This document shows positions 17,000 to 26,649 of a stretch of DNA of 43,959 nucleotides, in pieces. The notes beneath the pieces are model-generated. The model saw only the letters and a program-made list of their open reading frames with translations. It had not been told where the DNA came from and made no database searches. This stretch comes from Paracoccaceae bacterium (GTDB lineage: Bacteria; Pseudomonadota; Alphaproteobacteria; Rhodobacterales; Rhodobacteraceae). Each line of letters opens with the position of its first letter. Position 1 is the first letter of the stretch. The stretch is taken from assembly GCA_016937195.1 (NCBI GenBank), contig JAFGWK010000185.1, forward strand, positions 1-43,959, in the 5' to 3' direction. The position numbers and the translations under genes are program-made.

Positions 17000-17846
17000 T
17001 CGCACGCGTAGGGGGCTGTTTGTCCTATTGGCCGCGTCCCTTTGGGGCGCGGCTGTCGCATGGGCCGCGCGCGCCGCGCCCGCCCGTGTCGTCTCGATGA
17101 ACCTGTGCACCGATCAACTGGCGTTGGCTCTGGCAGATCCGGGGCAGATCGTTTCGCTTAGTCATTTTGCGACCGATCCGGGCATGTCGGTGCATTGGAA
17201 GCAGGCTGAGGGTTTCCCGCTAAACTATGGTGGTGCAGAGGAAATATCGATCTTGCGTCCTGATTTGGTACTGGCAGATACATGGTCGAACCCCGATACT
17301 ATTCGAATGCTCAAGACGCTGGGCATTCGCGTGGCGCAACTGCCGCCTTCGACCTCATTGCCCGAAATTCGCGCCCGCATCACCGAGATGGGCGCGTTGC
17401 TGGGCCACCCCGAACGCGCGGCCAAGATGTTGGCCGATTTCGATGCGCGTCTGGCTGCGATCAAGCGCCCGGCTAAGGGGTTGCGCGCGGCGGTGATCGG
17501 GCCGTCGGGCTATGGCTATGGGCCGCGCACGCTGGAGGGCCAAATCTTGGCGTTGGCGGGGTTTGACAATGTGGTCGGCGGGCCGGGGCTGGATTGGGGC
17601 GGGCGCCTGCCGCTGGAGGATCTGGTGATGGATCATCCCGATCTGGTGATTATCGGCGGCTCGCAAGGCGGTATGGGCACGAGCCGCGCGCAATCGGTAC
17701 TAGATCATCCAGTGCTGCGCGATCTACCCAGCGTGCGCGGCTTGCGAGATGCCCGCTGGACCTGCGGCGCACCTGCGATGTTGGGCGCGGTGTCTGATCT
17801 GGCGGCACTGGGGCGCGAAATCGAACATGACAAGGCAAACCAATGA
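16974..17846 (+). CDS. btuF: Cobalamin ABC transporter substrate-binding protein (BtuF-like)
   Basis: Signal peptide followed by ARVVSMNLCTDQLALALADPGQIVSLS (BtuF-type fold); overlaps btuB. Confidence 0.85.
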   Translation: MSVCVRRSDRTRRGLFVLLAASLWGAAVAWAARAAPARVVSMNLCTDQLALALADPGQIVSLSHFATDPGMSVHWKQAEGFPLNYGGAEEISILRPDLVLADTWSNPDTIRMLKTLGIRVAQLPPSTSLPEIRARITEMGALLGHPERAAKMLADFDARLAAIKRPAKGLRAAVIGPSGYGYGPRTLEGQILALAGFDNVVGGPGLDWGGRLPLEDLVMDHPDLVIIGGSQGGMGTSRAQSVLDHPVLRDLPSVRGLRDARWTCGAPAMLGAVSDLAALGREIEHDKANQ

Positions 17847-18826
17847 GTTATCGTGCGATCCTCATCTGTTTGGCGGTATTGGTTTTGGCGCTGTTTACCG
17901 CCTCGCTACTGATTGGGCCGTCGGGGATTTCTCCGCTGCAGGGCTTGGGGGCGCTGTTCTCGGGTGAGGGTGCGCCGGGGCTGGTGATGCGCGAACTCCG
18001 CCTGCCGCGCGCGCTGCTGGGCGTGGGGGTTGGGGCGGCACTGGGTCTGTCTGGGGCTGCGATGCAGGGGTTCTTGCGCAATCCACTGGCCGAGCCGGGG
18101 CTGATCGGCACCTCCGCGGGCGCGGCGCTTGGTGCGGTGATTGCCATTCAAACGGGGCTTTATGCCGTCTTCGCGTTGGCCTTGCCGTTGGCCGCTTTGG
18201 CGGGGGCGGGGGTGGCGGTGGCGCTGATCCTGACGTTGGCGGGTCGCGAGGGGCGCGCCTTGGTGCTAATCCTCGCGGGGATCGCTGTGTCGGCCTTGGC
18301 AGGGGCGGCGACGGCGCTGGTTTTGAACCTTGCGCCATCGCCCTATGCCGCAGCCGAGATCGTGTTTTGGATGATGGGCTCGCTTGCGGATCGCTCGATG
18401 ACCCATGTGCTTTTGGCGACTCCGTTTCTGATTTTGGGGGCGATGATTTTACTGAAAACGGGTCCGGGGCTGGATGCGCTGAGCCTTGGCGAGGATGCAG
18501 CGTCCGCAATGGGAATTTCGCTCAAGCGGCTGCGTTTGCAGATCGTGTTTGGCACTGCGCTGATGGTGGGGGCGGCGACGGCGGTGGCGGGCGCGGTCGG
18601 TTTTGTCGGGCTTGTGGTGCCCCATCTGTTGCGCAAAGCGGTGGGGTCGCGGCCCTCGCGGTTGCTGCCCGCCTCGGCGCTTGGGGGGGCGGCGATGCTG
18701 CTGACCGCCGATATCGCCACGCGTGTGATTGCGCCAGAGCGCGACTTGAAACTTGGGGTGCTGACGGCGATCGTGGGCGCGCCGTTTTTCCTTGCGATGA
18801 TCCGCAAGATGGGGCGCGAGACATGA
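17843..18826 (+). CDS. btuC: FecCD-family ABC permease (BtuC-like)
   Basis: LRLPRALLGVGVGAALGLSGAAMQGFLRNPLAEPGLIGTSAGAALGAV; GFVGLVVPHLLRKAVG. Confidence 0.93.
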   Translation: MSYRAILICLAVLVLALFTASLLIGPSGISPLQGLGALFSGEGAPGLVMRELRLPRALLGVGVGAALGLSGAAMQGFLRNPLAEPGLIGTSAGAALGAVIAIQTGLYAVFALALPLAALAGAGVAVALILTLAGREGRALVLILAGIAVSALAGAATALVLNLAPSPYAAAEIVFWMMGSLADRSMTHVLLATPFLILGAMILLKTGPGLDALSLGEDAASAMGISLKRLRLQIVFGTALMVGAATAVAGAVGFVGLVVPHLLRKAVGSRPSRLLPASALGGAAMLLTADIATRVIAPERDLKLGVLTAIVGAPFFLAMIRKMGRET

Positions 18827-19572
18827 TGCTGAGCCTGCAAAACCTGACCGCGTTGCGCGGGCAATGCCCGGTGGTGGATGATATCACGGCCTCTATTGAG
18901 CCCGGCGAATTCATCGGCCTGATCGGGCCGAACGGCGCGGGCAAGACGACCTTGATGCGTGCGGCGTTGGGGCTGATTGCGCATCGCGGCGAAAGTTCGC
19001 TGGCGCAGCTTGATGCGATGGCGCGCGCGCGCGCGGCGGCGTGGTTGCCCCAAGCGCGCGAGATTGCTTGGGGGCTGTCGGTGGCCGAATTGGTGGCGCT
19101 GGGGCGGCTCCCGCATGGGCGTGATCAGCTTGGTGCGGGGGCGCATGCGGTTGATGCGGCCCTGACGCGGATGGGGCTGGAAAACTACCGGGAAAGGGCC
19201 GCGACGCAGCTTTCCGGCGGCGAGCAGGCCCGCGTTCTAATCGCGCGCGCATTGGCGCAGCAAAGCCCGCTGATCCTAGCGGACGAGCCAATCGCGGGTC
19301 TTGATCCGGCGGCGCAAATCGACACGATGGAGGTGTTTTCTGCGCATGCGCGCGCCGGTGGTGCGGTGCTGTGCTCGCTGCATGATCTGGGGCTGGCGGC
19401 GCGCCATTGCTCGCGCGTTTGGGTTATGGATCGTGGGCGGTTGGTGGCCGATGGTGCGCCCGCCGATGTGCTAAGCGAGGCGCTGCTGGCCGAGGTCTTT
19501 CACATCCGCGCGCATTTTCAAACGACCGCGCAAGGCCCTGTCTTTCAACCCCTTTCGACTTTGGATCGCTAA
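18823..19572 (+). CDS. btuD: ABC transporter ATP-binding protein (BtuD-like)
   Basis: GPNGAGKTTLMRAALG, LSGGEQARVLIARALAQ, LILADEPIAGLDP; start MMLSLQNLTAL overlaps btuC by 4 bp. Confidence 0.92.
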   Translation: MMLSLQNLTALRGQCPVVDDITASIEPGEFIGLIGPNGAGKTTLMRAALGLIAHRGESSLAQLDAMARARAAAWLPQAREIAWGLSVAELVALGRLPHGRDQLGAGAHAVDAALTRMGLENYRERAATQLSGGEQARVLIARALAQQSPLILADEPIAGLDPAAQIDTMEVFSAHARAGGAVLCSLHDLGLAARHCSRVWVMDRGRLVADGAPADVLSEALLAEVFHIRAHFQTTAQGPVFQPLSTLDR

Positions 19573-20354
19573 TGGCTTTTCCGCCCGAACGTATCGTCTG
19601 TCTGACCGAGGAGACCGTTGAAACGCTGTATCTACTGGGCGCGCAGGACCGCATCGTGGGCGTGTCGGGCTATGCTGTGCGCCCCAAACAGGTGCGGCGC
19701 GAAAAGCCGCGTGTGTCGGCCTTTATCAGCGCTGACCTGCCCAAGATCCTCGTGCTGAAGCCCGATCTGGTGCTGACATTTTCCGACCTGCAAGCCGATA
19801 TCGTGGCCGGATTGGTGCGTGAGGGCATCGCCGTGCATGCGTTCAATCAGCGCGATGTCGCGGGGATTCTCGACATGATCCGGCTGCTGGGCGCGATGGT
19901 GGGTCTGCCCGAGCAGGCCGAGACGCTGGTGGCCGGATATGAGGCGCGCCTTGGCGTGATTGCCGAAAAACCGCGCCTGTCGCGCCCGCGCGTCTGGTTT
20001 GAGGAATGGGACGAACCGCTGATCTCGGCAGTGGGTTGGGTGTCGGAACTGATCGAGATCGCGGGCGGGCAAGATGTGTTCGCCAATCTCGCGCGCGAGG
20101 GCAAAGCCCGCGACCGCATCGTCACTCACGCACAGGTGATTGCCGCCGCGCCCGAGGTGATTATCGGGTCGTGGTGTGGCAAGAAATTTCGCCCCGAGAA
20201 AGTTTCTTGCCGCGCGGGCTGGCAAAATGTGCCCGCCGTTGCGCAAAGCCGCCTGCATGAGGTCAAATCGACCCTAATCCTGCAACCCGGACCCGCTGCG
20301 CTCACCGATGGGCTGGATGCGCTGGAACGAGCAATCTGGGGCGCGCAGGGTTAG
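19572..20354 (+). CDS. Second BtuF-like cobalamin-binding protein, no apparent signal peptide
   Basis: MAFPPERIVCLTEETVETLYLLGAQDRIVGVSGYAVRPKQVR...LPKILVLKPDLVLTFSDLQADIVAGLV; BtuF-type fold, start overlaps the btuD stop. Confidence 0.85.
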   Translation: MAFPPERIVCLTEETVETLYLLGAQDRIVGVSGYAVRPKQVRREKPRVSAFISADLPKILVLKPDLVLTFSDLQADIVAGLVREGIAVHAFNQRDVAGILDMIRLLGAMVGLPEQAETLVAGYEARLGVIAEKPRLSRPRVWFEEWDEPLISAVGWVSELIEIAGGQDVFANLAREGKARDRIVTHAQVIAAAPEVIIGSWCGKKFRPEKVSCRAGWQNVPAVAQSRLHEVKSTLILQPGPAALTDGLDALERAIWGAQG

Positions 20355-20422
20355 ACCCTCGACTTCGGGCGGGGCAACGTTAGAGTGCCACCAAAGCTAT
20401 GAAACAACCCCGGGGAGGGGGC

Positions 20423-22036
20423 ATGTACACGCGATTTATTAGATTTTCGCCACTCGCCATCTGTGTTTTGCTAACGCTGATCGCTGTGATTGGGCTGTTT
20501 TTCAGCGATTGGTTTTTGCTGATTGCACTGATCTTCGGGGCGCTGTCGCTGCTTGGGGTCTATGACCTGATCCAGACGCGCCACGCAATCACGCGCAACT
20601 ATCCAATTTTGGCGCATCTGCGCTTTTTGTTCGAAGAGATTCGGCCCGAGATCCGGCAATATCTGATCGAGAGCGATGATGACGAAGTGCCGTTTTCCCG
20701 CGCCACGCGTACCATCGTTTATCAGCGCGCCAAGGATATCGAAGATGCCAAGCCCTTCGGGACGCGGATGCGGGTGTCGGAATCGGGGTATCAGTGGATC
20801 ACCCATTCGGTCAAACCGCGCCATATCGAAAATAGCGATTTCCGCGTTGAAATCGGTGGGCCCGATTGCACGCAGCCCTATAGCGCCTCGATCTACAATA
20901 TTTCTGCGATGAGTTTCGGCGCGCTGTCGGCCAATGCGATCATGGCGCTCAATCAGGGGGCTAAGACGGGCGGCTTTGCCCATGACACGGGCGAGGGCGG
21001 GATTTCGCGCTATCACCGCGAGGCCGGGGGCGATCTGATCTGGGAGATCGGTTCGGGCTATTTCGGCTGTCGCAACCATGATGGTAGCTTCAACCCCGAG
21101 AAATTTGCCGAGCGCGCTAAGGGCGATCAGGTCAAGATGATCGAGATCAAGCTGTCCCAAGGCGCCAAACCCGGCCACGGCGGCATGCTGCCCGCGGCCA
21201 AGATCACGCCCGAAATCGCCGAGGCGCGCGACATTCCGATGGGGGTGGATTGCGTCTCGCCCGCCTCGCATTCGGCCTTTGATACGCCCCTCGAAATGAT
21301 GCATTTCATCGCCAAACTGCGCGAGCTGTCGGGCGGCAAGCCGATTGGTTTCAAGCTGTGTGTCGGGCATCGGCGCGAATTCATGTGCATCGTCAAGGCG
21401 ATGCTGGAAACCGGCATCACGCCCGATTTCATCGTTGTCGATGGCAAAGAGGGCGGCACGGGTGCAGCGCCGTTGGAATTCGCCAACCACATGGGCTTTC
21501 CGCTCGTCGAGGGGCTGGCCTTTGTACACAATACGCTGCGCGGCGCGGGGCTACGCGACAAGATCAAGATCGGCGCAAGCGGCAAGCTGGTCACGGCGTT
21601 TCACATCGCAAAAACGCTGGCGATCGGGGCGGATTGGGCGAACTCGGCGCGCGGCTTTATGTTTGCGGTGGGCTGTATTCAGGCGCAATCATGCCACACC
21701 AACCGCTGCCCGACTGGCGTGACCACGCAAGACCCGATCCGCCAGCGTGCGCTGGTGGTGCCAGACAAGGCCACGCGGGTTGCCAATTTCCACCGCAACA
21801 CGATGAAAGCGCTGTCTGAAATGACGGGCGCGGCGGGGCTGACCCATCCGGGGCAATTCCTGCCCCATCACCTGCTGGTGCGCGTCACCGACCGCGATTT
21901 CAAGGTTGGCGACGAGGTCTATCCCTACATGCCCGAGGGCTTTTTGCTGCGCGAGGACGATGACCGCTTTGGCTATCTCAATCGCTGGCAACGCGCCCGC
22001 GCCGAAGCGTTCGAGCCCATCGATAGCGGGGTGTGA
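20423..22036 (+). CDS. FMN-binding glutamate synthase family protein, membrane-anchored N-terminus
   Basis: N-terminal TM helices, then GltS FMN-domain motifs MSFGALSANAIMALNQGAKTGGFAHDTGEGGIS and CIQAQSCHTNRCPTGVTTQ. Confidence 0.92.
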   Translation: MYTRFIRFSPLAICVLLTLIAVIGLFFSDWFLLIALIFGALSLLGVYDLIQTRHAITRNYPILAHLRFLFEEIRPEIRQYLIESDDDEVPFSRATRTIVYQRAKDIEDAKPFGTRMRVSESGYQWITHSVKPRHIENSDFRVEIGGPDCTQPYSASIYNISAMSFGALSANAIMALNQGAKTGGFAHDTGEGGISRYHREAGGDLIWEIGSGYFGCRNHDGSFNPEKFAERAKGDQVKMIEIKLSQGAKPGHGGMLPAAKITPEIAEARDIPMGVDCVSPASHSAFDTPLEMMHFIAKLRELSGGKPIGFKLCVGHRREFMCIVKAMLETGITPDFIVVDGKEGGTGAAPLEFANHMGFPLVEGLAFVHNTLRGAGLRDKIKIGASGKLVTAFHIAKTLAIGADWANSARGFMFAVGCIQAQSCHTNRCPTGVTTQDPIRQRALVVPDKATRVANFHRNTMKALSEMTGAAGLTHPGQFLPHHLLVRVTDRDFKVGDEVYPYMPEGFLLREDDDRFGYLNRWQRARAEAFEPIDSGV

Positions 22037-22210
22037 GGGAGACCTGACCTGCTGGGGTATGAAATCGGGGCGCGCGCATGAGTGCGTCCCGGGCGTGGCG
22101 ATAGTCGGCTTAGAGCCCAACATGTGCGCGACTTGTAAAAACTAAATCGGTCTGACATCGTCAATCCACATCGGATTATGATTGATCAGAGCGCGCAAAA
22201 GGGAAACAAA

Positions 22211-22546
22211 ATGCCTTATCCAGATTTCATCAAAGCATTTCCGAGTATTGACGTGCCGTTCCCCGACGATGTCGTGCAGACAGCTGTGGTGCAGTCCGAT
22301 AATGGTCTGGTTGTCTTCTTCACGTTCCTTAAGGATATGGAACTTCCTCTACATTCTCATGGTGCTCAATGGGGTACCGTCGTGGAAGGTCAAATCGAGT
22401 TTACCATTGGTGGAGAGTCGAAGATTTACAGAGCCGGTGATAGTTACTCAATTCCGGCTGGCGTTGAACATGGGGCTTTCATTAAGTCCGGAACGCGCGT
22501 CATAGACGTCTTCGAAGAAGCTGATCGTTACTCAATCAAGCAGTAA
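22211..22546 (+). CDS. Cupin domain-containing protein
   Basis: LPLHSHGAQWGTVVEGQIEFTIGGESKIYRAGDSYSIPAGVEHGAF matches cupin motifs 1 and 2. Confidence 0.88.
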   Translation: MPYPDFIKAFPSIDVPFPDDVVQTAVVQSDNGLVVFFTFLKDMELPLHSHGAQWGTVVEGQIEFTIGGESKIYRAGDSYSIPAGVEHGAFIKSGTRVIDVFEEADRYSIKQ

Positions 22547-22612
22547 CGAGCCTCCGCTTCGTCCGCAAACCAACCCCAGCAGATGCCACACCACCCCACA
22601 GTTCTGCGCCCC

Positions 22613-23827
22613 TCAGGCGATGATCTTGGGATCATCCCCCATATCGAGACGCGGGAAAACGGTGCTTTCCAGAAGGCCTTTTTCAAAGCCGAACATGCCC
22701 CGCATCGCCCAGGCGGCATAGGCGCGTACGTCGGCGGTCGGCATCAGGTCGCGTTGTTCGAACAGGGCGTGATCGGCCAGACCGGGCCAGTGGCCATAGA
22801 CGCGCCCGCCGCGAATGGCGCCGCCCGCCATGATCAGCGCGCCACCGGTGCCGTGATCGGTGCCCGCGGTGCCGTTTTCGCGCGCGGTGCGGCCGAACTC
22901 GGTCATCGCGAGCACCGTGGTTTTGCCCCAGTCGCGCCCCAGCCCGGATTTCAGCGCAAGGATCGCGCCTGACAGATCGCTTAGCCGCCCGGCCAACACG
23001 TTGCGCTGGTTGCGATGGGTGTCCCAGCCGCCAATCGAGAAGGTGGCAATGCGGGTATCCTCGCGCAGCCGACGCGCCGCAAAAGTCGCCAGTTGCGCTG
23101 CCTGCCCCTTGATCGCAGGGCGGGTCATGCCATTTCGGGCTGCGTCTTTTTCGACCTCAAGGCGCGCGGAAATGTCGATCGCTTCTTGGGCGGCTGCGTG
23201 AAACAGCGGGTCGTCTTCGTAGATGCGTTCCAGCAGGCGCTGGCTTTGATCGCTCAGGCGCAGGTGCGTTTTTGGGGCCCAGCTCATCGAGGGGGCAGAA
23301 CCTTCGATCACCTTCATTTCGTCGCGCCCGACCGCGTAGGCGGTGTCGGATTTCAGATCGGGCATCGCCTGTATCATCCGGTTCAGCCAGCCATCGCGCA
23401 CCTGTGGTTGAGGCACGTCCAGCCCGGTTCCAGCCTCAAGGATGTCCTGCCCGTCGAAATGGCTGCGCTTGTCACGATAGGGCGTTGCAACCGCATGGGC
23501 AAAGCCCAGCTCGCCCGCTTTCCAAAGCGGCATCAGATCGGCCATCGCGGGGTGGAGCGCGTAGAAATCATTCAGCGCGGGGCCGGTTTGACCGTCCGTC
23601 AGGCTGGCGTGGCGGTAGCTGGCGTAATCAGGATCGCCAATCGGGCGCACCACATCCAGCCCGTCCATCGCGCCGCGCAAGATGATCACGACAAGGCGCT
23701 CATCTCCGGGGGCGGAGGCAAAGGTCACGGGGCTGAGCAGTGGCCAAGCCGCAGCCGAACACCCGATCAGCGAAGCAGAGCGCAAGAACAGACGGCGCGA
23801 GAGCGGGCGGGCAGGTTTCTGTGTCAT
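22613..23827 (-). CDS. DUF1501 domain-containing protein (Tat-like signal)
   Basis: SRRLFLRSASLIGCSAAAWPLLSP; ERLVVIILRGAMDGLDVVRP; TEFGRTARENGTAGTDHGTGGALIMAGG. Confidence 0.92.
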   Translation of the reverse strand: MTQKPARPLSRRLFLRSASLIGCSAAAWPLLSPVTFASAPGDERLVVIILRGAMDGLDVVRPIGDPDYASYRHASLTDGQTGPALNDFYALHPAMADLMPLWKAGELGFAHAVATPYRDKRSHFDGQDILEAGTGLDVPQPQVRDGWLNRMIQAMPDLKSDTAYAVGRDEMKVIEGSAPSMSWAPKTHLRLSDQSQRLLERIYEDDPLFHAAAQEAIDISARLEVEKDAARNGMTRPAIKGQAAQLATFAARRLREDTRIATFSIGGWDTHRNQRNVLAGRLSDLSGAILALKSGLGRDWGKTTVLAMTEFGRTARENGTAGTDHGTGGALIMAGGAIRGGRVYGHWPGLADHALFEQRDLMPTADVRAYAAWAMRGMFGFEKGLLESTVFPRLDMGDDPKIIA

Positions 23828-23838
23828 AGCGAGCCCCC

Positions 23839-25236
23839 TTAGCGGCGGTTGTAATCGGCAGAGGCAAGGATCAGACCGATCCCCTCGCGTTTGCTTTCGG
23901 CGCGTGCGGCGGCTTGGATCAGCGTAGGGCTGGCAGCATCACCCAAGGCGCTGTGGACGAAATCTCGTGGATCGGGCAGGTAGCGCTCATACAGCGCGGC
24001 TATCCGCATTGCCCAACTGATCCGCGTGGCCAGTGCTTGCGGCGTGATCCACGCGCTGGCGTCTTCGGCCCAGCCGTTGGGGCCAAGCGCCTTGTGATAG
24101 GGTTGACCCATCGCGCGCAGCGGGGCGACGATCCATGAGCGGGTCTTCTTCTCATCGAGGTCAGCGATCATGTTGGCGGGCGGGGCGATGGCACGCAGAG
24201 ACGCGGCCATGAAATCCCAAGGCTGGCGCACTTTGCCTCCAAGCGGCCCCCAAGCGGCGGGGTGCTCAAGCATCGCCGCGTAAGTGGCACGCAGGTCGCT
24301 GTCATGGGCGAGATAGGCGCTGGCGATGTGGGTGACCAAATCGGGATCGGGCTGATCGGCCACGAAATGCACCGCCAGTTTATGCGCCAGATGATGCGCT
24401 GTCGCGGGGTTGAGAGCGATGTCATCAAGGGCTGCGTAGATGTCAGACAGCTTGGCCGGGGTCTTGCCGCCATAGTGCTGTCCCAGTACCAATTCGGCCC
24501 CCGGCTGCGCCCAGTCGGTATGAAAGACAAAGCCTTGTTCGGCGTTGAACCCCAGCCCGGTCAGCAGCTTGGCGAATTGGCGCACGTCCTCTTGGGTGTA
24601 GGGCGCGGCAACGCCCAAAGTGTGCAGCTCCAACACTTCGCGGCCTAGGTTCTCGTTCAGCCCGGCATTCTTGCGTTTCTTGGCATAGGCGCTTTGAGGC
24701 CCGACAGAGCGGGTCTGATCAAGATACAGCAACATCGCCGGATGGGTCACCGCAGCGCGCAACATTTGCGCGAATGTGCCCGTCAGATGGGGGCGAATCG
24801 CCTCTTTTGCAAAAGCGTCTGGGGCGGTTGCGGTCACGCCGGTCTTTCCGATCACGGTAAAGTGATTGCACCAAAAATACTGCAACCTCTCGCGCAATCC
24901 CTGCGGCGAAAGGCTGGCGCGTGCAAGCTGTGCGCGCAGACCGACAAGCATCTGATCATTGACGCGTTTGCGTGTCGCTTTGATGCGTTTCTGGGCACTC
25001 TCATCGCCATCGCGCACGGCCTTGCGCGCCGCCCGCATGTCGCTCATTTGCTGGCGCATAAATTCTGTGCCGCTCAGGGGCCAGCGCAATGCTGCGGTAT
25101 CGGGCGCGTCAAGCTGGGCAAGCAGAGCCTGCGTATCGGTTGGGGAGGATTGATCTGGGCTAAGCCCATAGCCATAGCGGATCGCCGCGATTGTAGAAAC
25201 GTCTTTCGTGCCGGCCATTCCAGGCACCCCTTCCAA
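23839..25236 (-). CDS. DUF1800 domain-containing protein
   Basis: IRYGYGLSPDQ...RERLQYFWCNHFTV...NLGREVLELHTLGV...YTQEDVRQFAKLLTG. Confidence 0.92.
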   Translation of the reverse strand: MEGVPGMAGTKDVSTIAAIRYGYGLSPDQSSPTDTQALLAQLDAPDTAALRWPLSGTEFMRQQMSDMRAARKAVRDGDESAQKRIKATRKRVNDQMLVGLRAQLARASLSPQGLRERLQYFWCNHFTVIGKTGVTATAPDAFAKEAIRPHLTGTFAQMLRAAVTHPAMLLYLDQTRSVGPQSAYAKKRKNAGLNENLGREVLELHTLGVAAPYTQEDVRQFAKLLTGLGFNAEQGFVFHTDWAQPGAELVLGQHYGGKTPAKLSDIYAALDDIALNPATAHHLAHKLAVHFVADQPDPDLVTHIASAYLAHDSDLRATYAAMLEHPAAWGPLGGKVRQPWDFMAASLRAIAPPANMIADLDEKKTRSWIVAPLRAMGQPYHKALGPNGWAEDASAWITPQALATRISWAMRIAALYERYLPDPRDFVHSALGDAASPTLIQAAARAESKREGIGLILASADYNRR

Positions 25237-25448
25237 AAAATTATGCGGACCCGATGGCCCGATATCGCGGCTCTCACGACCATAGGTAAGCGCACGAAAC
25301 CTGCTTGCCTAGCACACTTGCGTGGTCCTCGCCTAAACGTGCCAAGGCGCGCTGACGCTGCGCTGCAGCGTGTAAAGCCGTTGAATGCCTCACGCGTTCT
25401 TGTATCATCATGTTTGAATATGTTCTCATGGGGGAAAGGGAGACTGCC

Positions 25449-25964
25449 ATGCGAGAGGCTCCAAAACCATTTTGGTCACCGCTCAGCGCGGGAATTGTGC
25501 TGGGTTTGGCTTTGCTTTTGACGTTTGTGATTACCGGCCACGGGCTGGGCGCATCCGGGTTTGTCACGCGATTCGCAGCGCAAGCCAATGAATGGGTCGC
25601 ACCGACCGCGACTGCGGAAAACGCCTATTTCGGGCCGTTCATGAAGGCGGGCAATCCGCTGATGTCATGGATCACCTGGGAAGTCGTGGGCGTGCTGATC
25701 GGCGCGTTTCTGGGGGCCAAAGGGGCCGGACGGATCTCGGTCAAGGTGGAACGTGGTCCGTCAACCTCTAGCGGCAACCGGCTGGTCTACGCGCTGATCG
25801 GCGGCGCGCTGGTGGGCTTTGGTGCGCGTCTGGCGCGAGGCTGTACCTCGGGTGTGGGCCTGTCGGGCGGGGCAACGCTTGCCGTGGCAGGTTTCGTGTT
25901 CCTGATCGGATTTTTCGCGGCGGGCTTTGCCGTGTCCTTTCTTATGCGGAGGGTTTGGCAATGA
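25449..25964 (+). CDS. YeeE/YedE (TsuA-like) family protein, first half
   Basis: GGALVGFGARLARGCTSGVGLSGGATLAVAGFVFLIGFFAAGF. Confidence 0.9.
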   Translation: MREAPKPFWSPLSAGIVLGLALLLTFVITGHGLGASGFVTRFAAQANEWVAPTATAENAYFGPFMKAGNPLMSWITWEVVGVLIGAFLGAKGAGRISVKVERGPSTSSGNRLVYALIGGALVGFGARLARGCTSGVGLSGGATLAVAGFVFLIGFFAAGFAVSFLMRRVWQ

Positions 25965-26605
25965 GCATTCCGTTCTATGATGGCGGCGTGGCCGCAGGTC
26001 TGCTGTCGGGTGTGTTGTTTGGCTACGCACTTGAGGCGGCCGGTTTCGGCAGCCCGCGCAAGCTGACGGCGCAGTTTTCGCTACGCGATTTCTCGGTGTT
26101 CAAGGTGATGTTCACCGCCGTTCTGGTCTCGGCAATCGGGCTCTATATTCTGCGCTCGATGGGGATGATGGCAGGCAATGCGGTCTTCATTCCAACGCTG
26201 TTCTTCTGGGCGATCCTTGCGGGTGGCCTGCTGATCGGGGCCGGGTTCGCATTGGGCGGCTATTGTCCGGGCACGTCGGTTGTCGGCGTGGCTTCAGGGC
26301 GTATCGACGCGGTCGTTTTCGGCGTCGGCATGGTGCTGGGCACTTCGGCTTTCGCTTGGGTTTATGAGCCGCTGATGGGCTTTTACATGGCCGGACAAGG
26401 CCCGGCGGCGCAAACCTTGCCGCAGCTTTTCGGCCTGCCTGAATGGGTGGTCCTGCTCGTGCTTGTCATTCTTGCGGCAGTCGGTTTCCGCCTTGGCACG
26501 ATGATGGAGCGTGCGCGCGGGGGGCCGTTGACGGCCGAAGAGGTCTGCGCGCCCGATGACGAGGCCGATGATCTGACCATGACCGCAGCCACGCGTCAGG
26601 CGTGA
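25961..26605 (+). CDS. YeeE/YedE (TsuA-like) family protein, second half
   Basis: GVLFGYALEAAGFGSPRKLTAQF...GGLLIGAGFALGGYCPGTSVVGVASGRIDA; overlaps the first half. Confidence 0.9.
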   Translation: MSIPFYDGGVAAGLLSGVLFGYALEAAGFGSPRKLTAQFSLRDFSVFKVMFTAVLVSAIGLYILRSMGMMAGNAVFIPTLFFWAILAGGLLIGAGFALGGYCPGTSVVGVASGRIDAVVFGVGMVLGTSAFAWVYEPLMGFYMAGQGPAAQTLPQLFGLPEWVVLLVLVILAAVGFRLGTMMERARGGPLTAEEVCAPDDEADDLTMTAATRQA

Positions 26606-26649
26606 TCTATGGTCAACGTATTTGACGATTTTTGAGGGAGGAAAGACTG

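Noticed and set aside
20471-21529. 352-aa minus-strand ORF
   Set aside because: Antisense to the FMN-binding glutamate synthase-like gene; shadow ORF.
25380-25448. BigR/SqrR-type operator upstream of the YeeE operon
   Set aside because: CATGTTTGAATATGTTCTCATG has repeated CATG and AT-rich character, but no clean dyad matching a consensus I can state.
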